NCBI GenBank assembly: GCA_937921805.1
Contig: CAKZUS010000202.1
Location: 1-5,272 of the forward strand
Reading direction: 5' to 3'
Source of the DNA: an uncultured Granulosicoccaceae bacterium
Lineage (GTDB): Bacteria; Pseudomonadota; Gammaproteobacteria; JABXHR01
DNA length: 5,272 bases
Below, one piece after another: positions 1-4,991 of the stretch. The notes beneath the pieces are model-generated. The model was not told where the DNA came from and searched no databases. It saw nothing but the letters and a program-made list of their open reading frames with translations. Position 1 is the stretch's first letter, and every line of letters starts with the position of its first letter. The translations under genes and the position numbers were made by a program.

Positions 1-534
1 GTTGGTCGGCTCGTCGAGCAGCAGCAGCTCGGGCTGGGCGAGTAAGCACTGCGCGAGTGTGGCAAGGCGTTTGCGTCCTCCAGAGAGCGAGCTGTAAGGG
101 GCGTCGGTGGGGAGATTCAGCTGTTGGCAGAGCGCGAGCGCGCGCGTCTCTAATGTCCAGCCATCGAGTGCATCGACTTCGGCTTGTGCGCGCACAAATT
201 CATCGCCAATGTCGCCGCTCTCTGCCAGTGCTTGGTAGCGCTTTAGTGCTTGACTGGCGGCTTCAGCTCCGAGCATGATCATCGTCAGTACGCTGGCGTC
301 TAGCACTGGGACTTGCTGCGGCAACAAGGCCACGCGCAGTGCATCGCGACGGACGCACTGCCCAGCGTCGAGCGTTTGTTTGTCTGCGAGCACTTGCATG
401 AGGGTCGACTTGCCGGCGCCGTTGCGCCCGATCAGTGCGATGCGTTCCCCAGGCTCGATAGCAAGCTCCGCTCGGTCGAGCAAAACGGCGTCGCCAAAAC
501 TCAGTTCCGCCTGATCGAGTCGAAGTAGGGCCAT
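1..534 (-). CDS. uup: ABC-F family ATP-binding protein, Uup-like (N-terminal part, cut by window edge)
   Basis: This is the first 178 residues of an ABC-F ATPase; the gene continues past the left edge. It reads from an ATG at 534 in one open frame. Visible motifs are Walker A GRNGAGKST (residues 36-44), the ABC signature LSGGRKR (150-156) and Walker B LLLLDEPTN (170-178), which ends exactly at the edge. The opening (MALLRLDQAELSFGDAVLLD) has the soluble ABC-F layout with no membrane segment. ABC-F proteins carry two ATPase domains joined by a linker and act on ribosomes; Uup is linked to ribosome function and to suppressing excision of transposons. Full-length Uup is about 630 residues, so more than two thirds is missing here. 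The close match of the start and of the distance between Walker A and the signature to Uup favours that subfamily over EttA or YheS, but the linker and second domain that would settle it are not visible. It is divergent from the acetyltransferase gene. Confidence 0.88.
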   Translation of the reverse strand, partial: MALLRLDQAELSFGDAVLLDRAELAIEPGERIALIGRNGAGKSTLMQVLADKQTLDAGQCVRRDALRVALLPQQVPVLDASVLTMIMLGAEAASQALKRYQALAESGDIGDEFVRAQAEVDALDGWTLETRALALCQQLNLPTDAPYSSLSGGRKRLATLAQCLLAQPELLLLDEPTN

Positions 535-587
535 AGGTATTACCAACCAAAAACAGGCATTATGGCAGGCTGTTGCCAGGAGAGACG
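535..587. promoter_or_regulatory. Divergent intergenic region between uup-like gene and GNAT gene
   Basis: This 53-bp gap separates two genes pointing away from each other, so promoters for both should lie here or extend into the coding regions. On the minus strand CATAAT (564-559) resembles a -10 box for the uup-like gene, but no matching -35 is visible at the usual spacing. CAGGC occurs twice, 12 bp apart (554-558 and 566-570). No operator can be assigned. Confidence 0.3.
578..584 (+). promoter_or_regulatory. Ribosome binding site that sets the GNAT start at ATG 588
   Basis: AGGAGAG lies a few bases before ATG 588 (five bases after AGGAG). An in-frame TTG at 573 would place the start upstream of this site and add five residues, so the ATG is preferred. 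Confidence 0.75.
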
Positions 588-1130
588 ATGTTTAGTGCAA
601 ATGTAGGAGAAGGGCTTGAGTTGCGTCTACTGTTACCAGGCGATGCGCTAGAACTCAAGACCGTGCTGCAGGAAAACGCCGAGCACTTAGAGCGCTTTGC
701 GCCTCTGATTGCCGAGCTGCGCAATGGGAATCGCGCTGAGATCTTTATTCGCACCGCGTTGGAGTATTTTGGCAAAGGGACCGAGATGAATGTCGCGATT
801 GTCGAGCACGGACGCATTGTCGGGGGCTGTGCCTTGGCGCGCCTCAATAGTCCGCGCCAAGATGCCGAAATGGGCTTCTGGCTGGATGCCCAGTCTACCG
901 GCCGAGGGCTGGCGACGATGGCGGTCATCGGGCTGACCAAACTGGTGTTTCGCCACTATCCGGTGTATCGAATCAAGGCCCGTACGGCTGTTGCGAATAC
1001 CGCTAGTGAAGCGGTGGTACGCCGCGCAGGGTATCTCTTTGAGGGCACTGAACGGGCCAGTAGTTTGTCTCTGGGGCAGCCTATAGATATGAATCTGTGG
1101 AGTATTCTGGCAACAGACATCAAGGACTAA
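588..1130 (+). CDS. GNAT family N-acetyltransferase, RimJ/RimL-like
   Basis: The product is a 180-residue cytosolic acetyltransferase expected to move an acetyl group from acetyl-CoA to an amine, either a protein N-terminus or a small molecule. The acetyl-CoA binding motif A is clear: the strand AEMGFWLD (93-100) followed by Q102-S-T-G105-R-G107, matching the Q/R-x-x-G-x-G/A pyrophosphate loop. The usual C-terminal motif B follows as NTASEAVVRRAGYLFEG (137-153). The N-terminal ELRLLLPGDALEL (11-23) is the typical first strand and helix. The length equals RimL and RimJ (about 180-190 residues), and the AEMGFWLD segment resembles RimL. The acceptor cannot be told from sequence; RimL acts on ribosomal protein L7/L12, but many relatives act on other targets. 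The stop is five bases before the PuuR-like regulator start, so the two probably share a transcript. ATG 588 is chosen for its Shine-Dalgarno site. Confidence 0.9.
   Translation: MFSANVGEGLELRLLLPGDALELKTVLQENAEHLERFAPLIAELRNGNRAEIFIRTALEYFGKGTEMNVAIVEHGRIVGGCALARLNSPRQDAEMGFWLDAQSTGRGLATMAVIGLTKLVFRHYPVYRIKARTAVANTASEAVVRRAGYLFEGTERASSLSLGQPIDMNLWSILATDIKD
1122..1126 (+). promoter_or_regulatory. Ribosome binding site for the PuuR-like gene
   Basis: AAGGA, nine bases before TTG 1136, sits inside the last codons of the acetyltransferase gene. It supports a TTG start at 1136 over the in-frame GTG at 1097, which would overlap the upstream gene by 34 bp and add 13 residues that do not fit the family's N-terminus. 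Confidence 0.55.
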
Positions 1131-1135
1131 CGGTA

Positions 1136-1687
1136 TTGGATGCAGAAGAGATTGGAGAGCGTTTGCGCACGCTGCGCGAAGCGGCGGGCTTTTCTCAGCG
1201 TGAGCTAGCCAAACGCGCAGGCGTGACCAATGCAACCATTTCCCTGATCGAAACGAACAAAGTCAGCCCAACCGTCGCGAAGCTCAAAAAGGTGCTCGAT
1301 GGCATTCCTATTTCCGTCGTGGAGTTTTTTGCAGGTCCCAGCTTGTCGACACAGCAAGTGTTCTACCGAGGCGAAGACCTGCCCAATGTCGGGGCTGCGG
1401 ACGTGATTTATCGTTTGGTCGGTCATGATCACCCGGATCGTCAGCTGTGTTTGATGCACGAAATCTATCCACCAGAGGCTGATACGGGCAAAGAGATGAT
1501 CCATCACCAGGGCGAGGAAGGCGGAGTGGTGGTGCGCGGGCATATCGAGATGACGATTGACGGCGAGACGCAGCGCCTTGGGCCGGGCGATGCGTATTAT
1601 TTTGATACGCGTCTGCCACACCGCATTCGTTGCGTGGGCGATGAGACGGCAGAAGTGGTGAGCGCCAGCACGCCTCCTACGTATTGA
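1136..1687 (+). CDS. XRE family transcriptional regulator with C-terminal cupin domain, PuuR-like
   Basis: The product is 183 residues when started at TTG 1136. Residues 6-64 form a helix-turn-helix of the XRE/Cro type (GERLRTLREAAGFSQRELAK, then ATISLIETNKVSPTVAKLKK). Residues about 110-178 form a cupin barrel containing MIHHQGEEGGVVVRGHIEM, LGPGDAYYFD and LPHRIR. The layout, the length (E. coli PuuR is 185 residues) and the ending SASTPPTY (PuuR ends SAHTPTTF) place it in the PuuR group. PuuR represses putrescine uptake and breakdown genes and responds to putrescine; other members sense different small molecules through the cupin. No putrescine catabolic gene is present in this window, so the ligand is open. 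It directly follows the acetyltransferase gene and converges on the BCCT transporter gene. It could regulate its own operon, the transporter or distant genes. The family assignment is strong; the targets are inference. Confidence 0.9.
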   Translation: MDAEEIGERLRTLREAAGFSQRELAKRAGVTNATISLIETNKVSPTVAKLKKVLDGIPISVVEFFAGPSLSTQQVFYRGEDLPNVGAADVIYRLVGHDHPDRQLCLMHEIYPPEADTGKEMIHHQGEEGGVVVRGHIEMTIDGETQRLGPGDAYYFDTRLPHRIRCVGDETAEVVSASTPPTY

Positions 1688-1737
1688 AAAACGAGTTGAA
1701 AGGCGCTGGTTAGAGCTTTGGCTGGGACCCCAAGCAC

Positions 1738-1767
1738 AAAAAAGGCTTCCCCTGAAAGGGAGGCCTT
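1738..1767 (-). terminator. Intrinsic terminator of the BCCT transporter gene
   Basis: Reading the minus strand, AAGGCCTCCC (1767-1758) pairs with GGGAAGCCTT (1751-1742) over ten base pairs, one of them G-U, around a six-base loop. The hairpin runs into six T residues ending at 1738. This is a textbook Rho-independent terminator, about 125 bp past the transporter stop codon. On the plus strand the hairpin lacks a following T-run, so it should act mainly on minus-strand transcripts. Confidence 0.85.
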
Positions 1768-1800
1768 GGACTCAGGCGAAAATCCACCGCGGGGCCGCAT

Positions 1801-1833
1801 ATCGAGAGGGGACGAAGACTGTCCCCTCTCGAT
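1801..1833. repeat. Perfect 13-bp inverted repeat (hairpin) in the convergent gap
   Basis: ATCGAGAGGGGAC (1801-1813) and GTCCCCTCTCGAT (1821-1833) are exact reverse complements around a seven-base loop. Neither strand has a T-run after the stem. It may help stop transcription from both sides, stabilise the 3' end of an mRNA, or be a copy of a dispersed palindromic repeat; one copy in the window cannot decide this. Confidence 0.7.
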
Positions 1834-1890
1834 GTCGCGCTCATGGTGTCGCGCTTATGCACTATTTTCGCCGCAGCTAAGCGAATGAAC

Positions 1891-3516
1891 TTACTGCTTG
1901 GCGCGGATGGAATCGCGAATCAGTGCTTTGACCAGTGATACGCCCATCAATACCATGATCAGCGAGAAGGGCAACGCCCCAATAATCATGGCGGATTTGA
2001 TGGCATCCAGACCACCCGCGACGAGCAAAAACCCAATGACACCCGTGAGCAAGATGCCCCACAAGATGATGTGTGTTTTGCCTTTTTGCGACTCGTCTCC
2101 AGCAGAGCTGATGGTGGTGATGATGAGGACGGCCGAATCTGCAGAGGTGACCAGATAGGTCAGAAGCAAAACGACAATCATGGCGATCATAAGCGTTGCT
2201 AATAAATCGCTCTCGATCAAGAAGTTGATCATGGCGAACAGCTGCGACTCTTGTCCTGCGTCGAGGATCACGCGGTTTGCGCCACCGGTGAGCTCGAGGT
2301 CAATGGCGGTGCCACCGACAATTGTGAACCAGATAAAGCACATGAGAGAAGGCACCATCACGGCCCCAAGAATGAACTCGCGCACAGTACGACCACGGCT
2401 AATACGGGCCAAGAACACCCCTACGAAGGGGGCGAAAGCGATCCACCATGCCCAGTAAAACACAGTCCACCAGAGCGATTGCCACTTATAGAGGGTGGCG
2501 GCTGGCTCTTCATCGCTTGGTCCCCAATAGGTGGTAGTGGTCGAGATGATGCTGGTGATGTGATCCCAGATACCCAGTACCAGATGCTTGATGGCAAAGC
2601 CTGCAGAGCCGAAGAAGATAAAGTAGGCCAGCAGTGCAATCGACAGGGCCATATTAATATTGGACAGCCATTTGATGCCGTTGCCAACGCCAGACAATGC
2701 CGATAAGGTCGAGGCGCTCATCACGATGGCAAGCGCAACCAGCATGGCCACGTTACTGGGGCCGCCCTCTGCATTGAGCATCCACTCCGAACCAAAGACG
2801 CTGTGCATACCAGAGGCGAACTGACTCAGTCCGAACCCGATGGTGACCGCAACGCCCGTGATGGTGGCGATAACTGCAGTGATATCGACGATATCGCCCA
2901 AACGCCCTTCTAGGCTTCTGCCAAACAGCGGAGCCAGTGCCGAGCGAATTGTTAGTGGCAGGCCACGGTTGTAGCTGAAAAAGGCCAATGACAGGCCGAC
3001 AATCGCGTAGGCAGACCAGGCGGGAAGCCCCCAGTGCAAGAAAGACCACTTATAGGCCGCACGCACATTTTCAGCTGTCTCTGGCTGGGTCAAACCCATG
3101 ATGGTGCTGGGGTTTTGCGCGAAGTGATAGATGGGCTCTGCAGTGGCAAAGGTCAGCATGCCGATGCCGATCCCGGCACCAAACATCATCGAGAACCAAG
3201 AAAAGTTCGAGAACTCTGGCCGGTCATCATGCTTGCCTAAGCGTATTTTGCCTGTTGAGGGAATCACTGCAACAAGGAAGCAGACTAAGATAAAAAGCGC
3301 CACCACGTACAGGTACCAGGCACCAAAGTTGGCGAAGGACCAGTTTTTGACAGCGCCGAGCACTTGGCCCGCTTGCTCAGAAAAAACAGCAGCCCAAATT
3401 ACCAGTAGGGCGATCAATAACTTGGACCCCAAGGTCACTATCGAATTGAATCCTTTGTAGAATCCCTGCCTGACAACGGGGATGTCTAGATCGGTTAAAG
3501 GGGGTTTTAAACTCAT
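1891..3516 (-). CDS. BCCT family (betaine/carnitine/choline) transporter
   Basis: The product is a 541-residue inner-membrane carrier of the BCCT family, which imports quaternary-amine compounds such as choline, glycine betaine or carnitine for osmoprotection or nutrition. About twelve hydrophobic segments run from residue 31 to 530. Family hallmarks are the glycine stretch GAGIGIG (113-119), the signature WWTVFYWAWW (349-358) followed by PFVGVFLARISRGRTVREF, and LVTSADSAV (455-463). As I recall Corynebacterium BetP numbering, W162, W167 and Y170 have the same spacing as its aromatic box W189, W194 and Y197. T457 and S458 match its sodium-site T467 and S468, which suggests sodium coupling. 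The substrate is not determined. The start at 3516 (MSLKPPLTDLDIP) gives the usual family length. An in-frame ATG at 3654 adds 46 residues that look non-coding and span a dyad. The Shine-Dalgarno site is weak (GTGAGA). The gene ends facing a clear terminator. Confidence 0.93.
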   Translation of the reverse strand: MSLKPPLTDLDIPVVRQGFYKGFNSIVTLGSKLLIALLVIWAAVFSEQAGQVLGAVKNWSFANFGAWYLYVVALFILVCFLVAVIPSTGKIRLGKHDDRPEFSNFSWFSMMFGAGIGIGMLTFATAEPIYHFAQNPSTIMGLTQPETAENVRAAYKWSFLHWGLPAWSAYAIVGLSLAFFSYNRGLPLTIRSALAPLFGRSLEGRLGDIVDITAVIATITGVAVTIGFGLSQFASGMHSVFGSEWMLNAEGGPSNVAMLVALAIVMSASTLSALSGVGNGIKWLSNINMALSIALLAYFIFFGSAGFAIKHLVLGIWDHITSIISTTTTYWGPSDEEPAATLYKWQSLWWTVFYWAWWIAFAPFVGVFLARISRGRTVREFILGAVMVPSLMCFIWFTIVGGTAIDLELTGGANRVILDAGQESQLFAMINFLIESDLLATLMIAMIVVLLLTYLVTSADSAVLIITTISSAGDESQKGKTHIILWGILLTGVIGFLLVAGGLDAIKSAMIIGALPFSLIMVLMGVSLVKALIRDSIRAKQ

Positions 3517-3700
3517 TCTCACAGGTCTCGCTTTGGTATGTTTCTGGAGGGAACTTTTTGTTGCCTCCAGAATACTGACCCAATACTGGCGAGAGACGGT
3601 AGTACTAATTGCAGTGTTTGGCGCGATTAGGCTCGTGTTAGCCGTTTTAGCCACACAATGCCTCTGAACTCTGTAGCGTGTTTACATCACATTAATCTTG
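3517..3700 (-). promoter_or_regulatory. Upstream regulatory region of the BCCT gene
   Basis: This 184-bp gap separates the transporter start from the end of the methyltransferase gene on the same strand, and is large enough for an independent promoter. It contains a 31-bp dyad (3542-3572) and a directly repeated AATACTG (3571-3577 and 3582-3588) spaced 11 bp apart, about one helical turn. I could not find a convincing -35/-10 pair with proper spacing. Regulation by a protein binding these elements is an inference. Confidence 0.4.
3542..3572. repeat. 31-bp interrupted palindrome before the BCCT gene
   Basis: TTCTGGAGG (3542-3550) and CCTCCAGAA (3564-3572) are exact reverse complements. Inside them, after one G-G mismatch, AAC (3552-3554) pairs with GTT (3560-3562) around a TTTTT loop. 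The element ends 26 bp upstream of the transporter start codon. It could be an operator for a dimeric repressor or a leader hairpin in the mRNA. There is no T-run suited to an attenuator on the minus strand. Confidence 0.65.
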
Positions 3701-3709
3701 TTAATCTTG
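3692..3709. repeat. Tandem 9-bp direct repeat across the methyltransferase stop codon
   Basis: TTAATCTTG occurs twice back to back (3692-3700 and 3701-3709). On the minus strand the second copy in plus-strand coordinates carries the last codons and TAA stop of the methyltransferase, and the other copy repeats them just past the stop. It looks like a small duplication. Confidence 0.7.
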
Positions 3710-4636
3710 GCTCAGTGTGCACAACAAGACATCGCGCACAATGGACTCGCTCATGCGATGCGCCACGCTTAGCTCGTGAACGTGATACCCATTGCGGGCA
3801 AAGACATCGGCGATAGCGCGCCGTTTGGGGTTGTTGCGGTTGTAGGCCAAGACCAAGGCACCACGCAGCCGAGGGCGCCAGGCGACGGCGCATTCTTCAA
3901 GAAGATCAAGTATTTGAGGTCCTGCCCCGTGTTGGATGCCATACGGTATATCGCTGACGATGAGGTCGAATTGCTCTTTTTTGAAGTGCGCCTCGCGCGC
4001 GTCTCCAATGACCATGCGCATACTGGTCTCGGGCGTAGAGAAGTCGAGTGTGCGACCGCGGCCCTTGCGGTTGGCTTTGCCGGTAAAGCCTTCACGAATC
4101 TGGTGCTTCTGTCGATGTAGCTTGGCCCACTTCTTCAGGTGGCGGCGCACATCGTCGTGGGCGAGAGGATCTTGTTCTACGCCAAAGGCCTGAATGCCAT
4201 AACGCATAGCCCACAACAGCGTGGTCGCCCGCCCGCACAAAGGGTCGAGCAGGCGCAGTGGCGCTGCAGCAGGGTCTGGAGGAGGCAGTGCCGAGAGACC
4301 GATATTGATGAGCAATTGCGTGAGGCGCTCGTGAGTCTTGCCTCGGAATTTGCTCCCAAAAACAAAGTCTGGGTGCAGGAAGAAATCAGGGGTGTGGGCC
4401 AGCGGGCGTAGTAGCTCGCCTTCGATGGCATACGCGCCTTGCACAAAAGACAGGCGCAGCAGCGCTGTGAGTTGCTCTGCGTTGCACTCTAGCTCGAAAA
4501 AACGCAGCCCGCCGTGCTCGCGCAGGCGCACTGGGTGCTTATAAACTTGTTCAAGCTCTATTTCGGCGACGCGCAGTGCATCGGCAAAATAAGCGCCTTG
4601 GGCTTCGGGAGACAGTTGTAGGGCGATGGGCATCAT
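3701..4636 (-). CDS. SAM-dependent methyltransferase, TRM11-like (putative RNA methylase family)
   Basis: The product is a 311-residue predicted cytosolic methyltransferase. The catalytic core is a Rossmann fold: motif I is DPLCGRATTLLWA (131-143), the acidic second strand is FGVEQD (151-156), a GDAREAHF segment (211-218) follows, and the active-site tetrapeptide region is DLIVSDIPYG (224-233). The DPxCG plus (D)xPYG pattern is that of the UPF0020/TRM11 group, whose known members methylate the N2 of guanine in tRNA. An N-terminal part of about 125 residues includes KFRGKTHERLTQLLINIGL (97-115), as in TRM11-like proteins; I do not clearly see a THUMP domain. A basic stretch (168-196, many K and R) could contact nucleic acid. 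The substrate is not proven; RNA is more likely than DNA or protein. Two ATGs are adjacent (4636 and 4633) and I use the first. Upstream in-frame codons to 4819 look non-coding. No strong Shine-Dalgarno site is seen. Confidence 0.82.
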   Translation of the reverse strand: MMPIALQLSPEAQGAYFADALRVAEIELEQVYKHPVRLREHGGLRFFELECNAEQLTALLRLSFVQGAYAIEGELLRPLAHTPDFFLHPDFVFGSKFRGKTHERLTQLLINIGLSALPPPDPAAAPLRLLDPLCGRATTLLWAMRYGIQAFGVEQDPLAHDDVRRHLKKWAKLHRQKHQIREGFTGKANRKGRGRTLDFSTPETSMRMVIGDAREAHFKKEQFDLIVSDIPYGIQHGAGPQILDLLEECAVAWRPRLRGALVLAYNRNNPKRRAIADVFARNGYHVHELSVAHRMSESIVRDVLLCTLSQD

Positions 4637-4750
4637 GTGAGGAGATTCCGCGTTGCGAGAGAAGCGCCACGAGCCTGGGCACCGAGATGGGAACCGAGAG
4701 GATGGACACAGAGGGCGCATTGTGCCCGAATTGTGCCCAAGTTGAGCAGT

Positions 4751-4790
4751 GTACTGCCAATATGGGCATGAACTATCGCCCGTGCAGTAC
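4751..4790. repeat. Long bulged inverted repeat (hairpin)
   Basis: GTACTGC (4751-4757) pairs exactly with GCAGTAC (4784-4790). After a one-sided CAAT bulge, ATGGGC (4762-4767) pairs with GCCCGT (4778-4783), including one G-T pair, around a ten-base loop. A second CAGTAC follows at 4792. It may be an operator or an RNA leader structure for either divergent gene. Confidence 0.6.
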
Positions 4791-4874
4791 TCAGTACCGC
4801 AACGGACAGCAACGGGCAATAACGTATCAACAGCGTATCGACCCGATAGAGCGAAAACTCATTAGAGCAATACC

Positions 4875-4926
4875 CCGATAGAACAATCCGATAGAACAAC
4901 CCGATAGAACAACCCGATAGAACAAC
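4875..4926. repeat. Four tandem 13-bp repeats (CCGATAGAACAAC)
   Basis: Units at 4875-4887, 4888-4900, 4901-4913 and 4914-4926 are CCGATAGAACAA followed by T, C, C and C. They are otherwise identical and have no spacers. A diverged unit, CCGATAGAGCGAA, sits at 4842-4854, and a weaker one (ATTAGAGCAA) starts at 4861. The array ends 65 bp before the ClC start codon. It could be a variable minisatellite or a protein-binding array; it is not a CRISPR. Confidence 0.92.
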
Positions 4927-4978
4927 ACTGAGAGTGATGGATGGCCCGCAGTATGCAAGAGAGAGACGATTTCTCACA

Positions 4979-4985
4979 GGGAGGT
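4979..4985 (+). promoter_or_regulatory. Ribosome binding site that sets the ClC start at ATG 4992
   Basis: GGGAGGT precedes ATG 4992; GGAGG ends seven bases before it, which is near ideal. In-frame ATGs at 4941 and 4953 would start upstream of it and lack a good site, so 4992 is preferred. Confidence 0.75.
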
Positions 4986-4991
4986 GTCGGA

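Larger units (their letters stand above)
1688..1890. other. Convergent intergenic region with two hairpins
   Basis: This 203-bp gap lies between the ends of the PuuR-like and BCCT genes. It holds a minus-strand intrinsic terminator, a perfect 13-bp hairpin and a near-perfect 13-bp direct repeat with a 14-bp period (1833-1845 and 1847-1859, TGTCGCGCT followed by CATG or TATG). I see no open reading frame that looks like a gene. No U-tract terminator is visible for the plus-strand operon, so its transcripts may rely on the hairpins themselves or on Rho. Confidence 0.6.
4637..4991. other. Repeat-rich divergent intergenic region (355 bp), no gene seen
   Basis: This gap lies between the divergent methyltransferase and ClC genes and should hold both promoters. 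Frames across it give cysteine-rich or low-complexity translations and no recognisable protein. From left to right it holds ACCGAGA twice, 12 bp apart (4681 and 4693); ATTGTGCCC twice, 11 bp apart (4719-4727 and 4730-4738); a bulged hairpin (4751-4790); CAACGG twice, 10 bp apart (4800 and 4810); CGTATC twice, 11 bp apart (4823 and 4834); a diverged CCGATAGAGCGAA (4842-4854); and four tandem 13-bp units (4875-4926). I could not identify a reliable -35/-10 pair. Confidence 0.6.

Noticed and set aside
57..550. Other open frames over the uup-like gene on both strands
   Set aside because: Walker A, signature and Walker B motifs all lie in the minus-strand frame from 534, so the others are shadows.
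1097..1135. GTG start at 1097 for the PuuR-like gene
   Set aside because: It overlaps the acetyltransferase gene, has no good ribosome binding site, and adds residues absent from the family; TTG 1136 has AAGGA at nine bases.
687..1235. Long open frames opposite the acetyltransferase and regulator genes
   Set aside because: They are antisense shadows with no recognisable motifs, and the plus-strand frames carry clear GNAT and XRE/cupin domains.
2251..2706. Plus-strand open frame of 151 codons inside the BCCT gene
   Set aside because: It is antisense to a strongly supported membrane protein, and its translation has no family features.
3517..3654. A 46-residue N-terminal extension of the BCCT protein starting at ATG 3654
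   Set aside because: The extension is hydrophilic, does not resemble known BCCT N-termini, spans the dyad and the AATACTG repeats, and makes the protein longer than the usual 540 or so residues.
3679..3697. A CRP site upstream of the BCCT gene (AATGTGAT half-site)
   Set aside because: Only one half matches; the second half is one base out of register and lacks TCACA.
4637..4819. An N-terminal extension of the methyltransferase starting at 4819
   Set aside because: Its translation is rich in Cys, Ser and Pro and crosses the hairpin and direct repeats; family-like sequence begins only at MMPIALQLSP.
4842..4926. A CRISPR array
   Set aside because: The 13-bp units are directly adjacent with no unique spacers and there are no cas genes.
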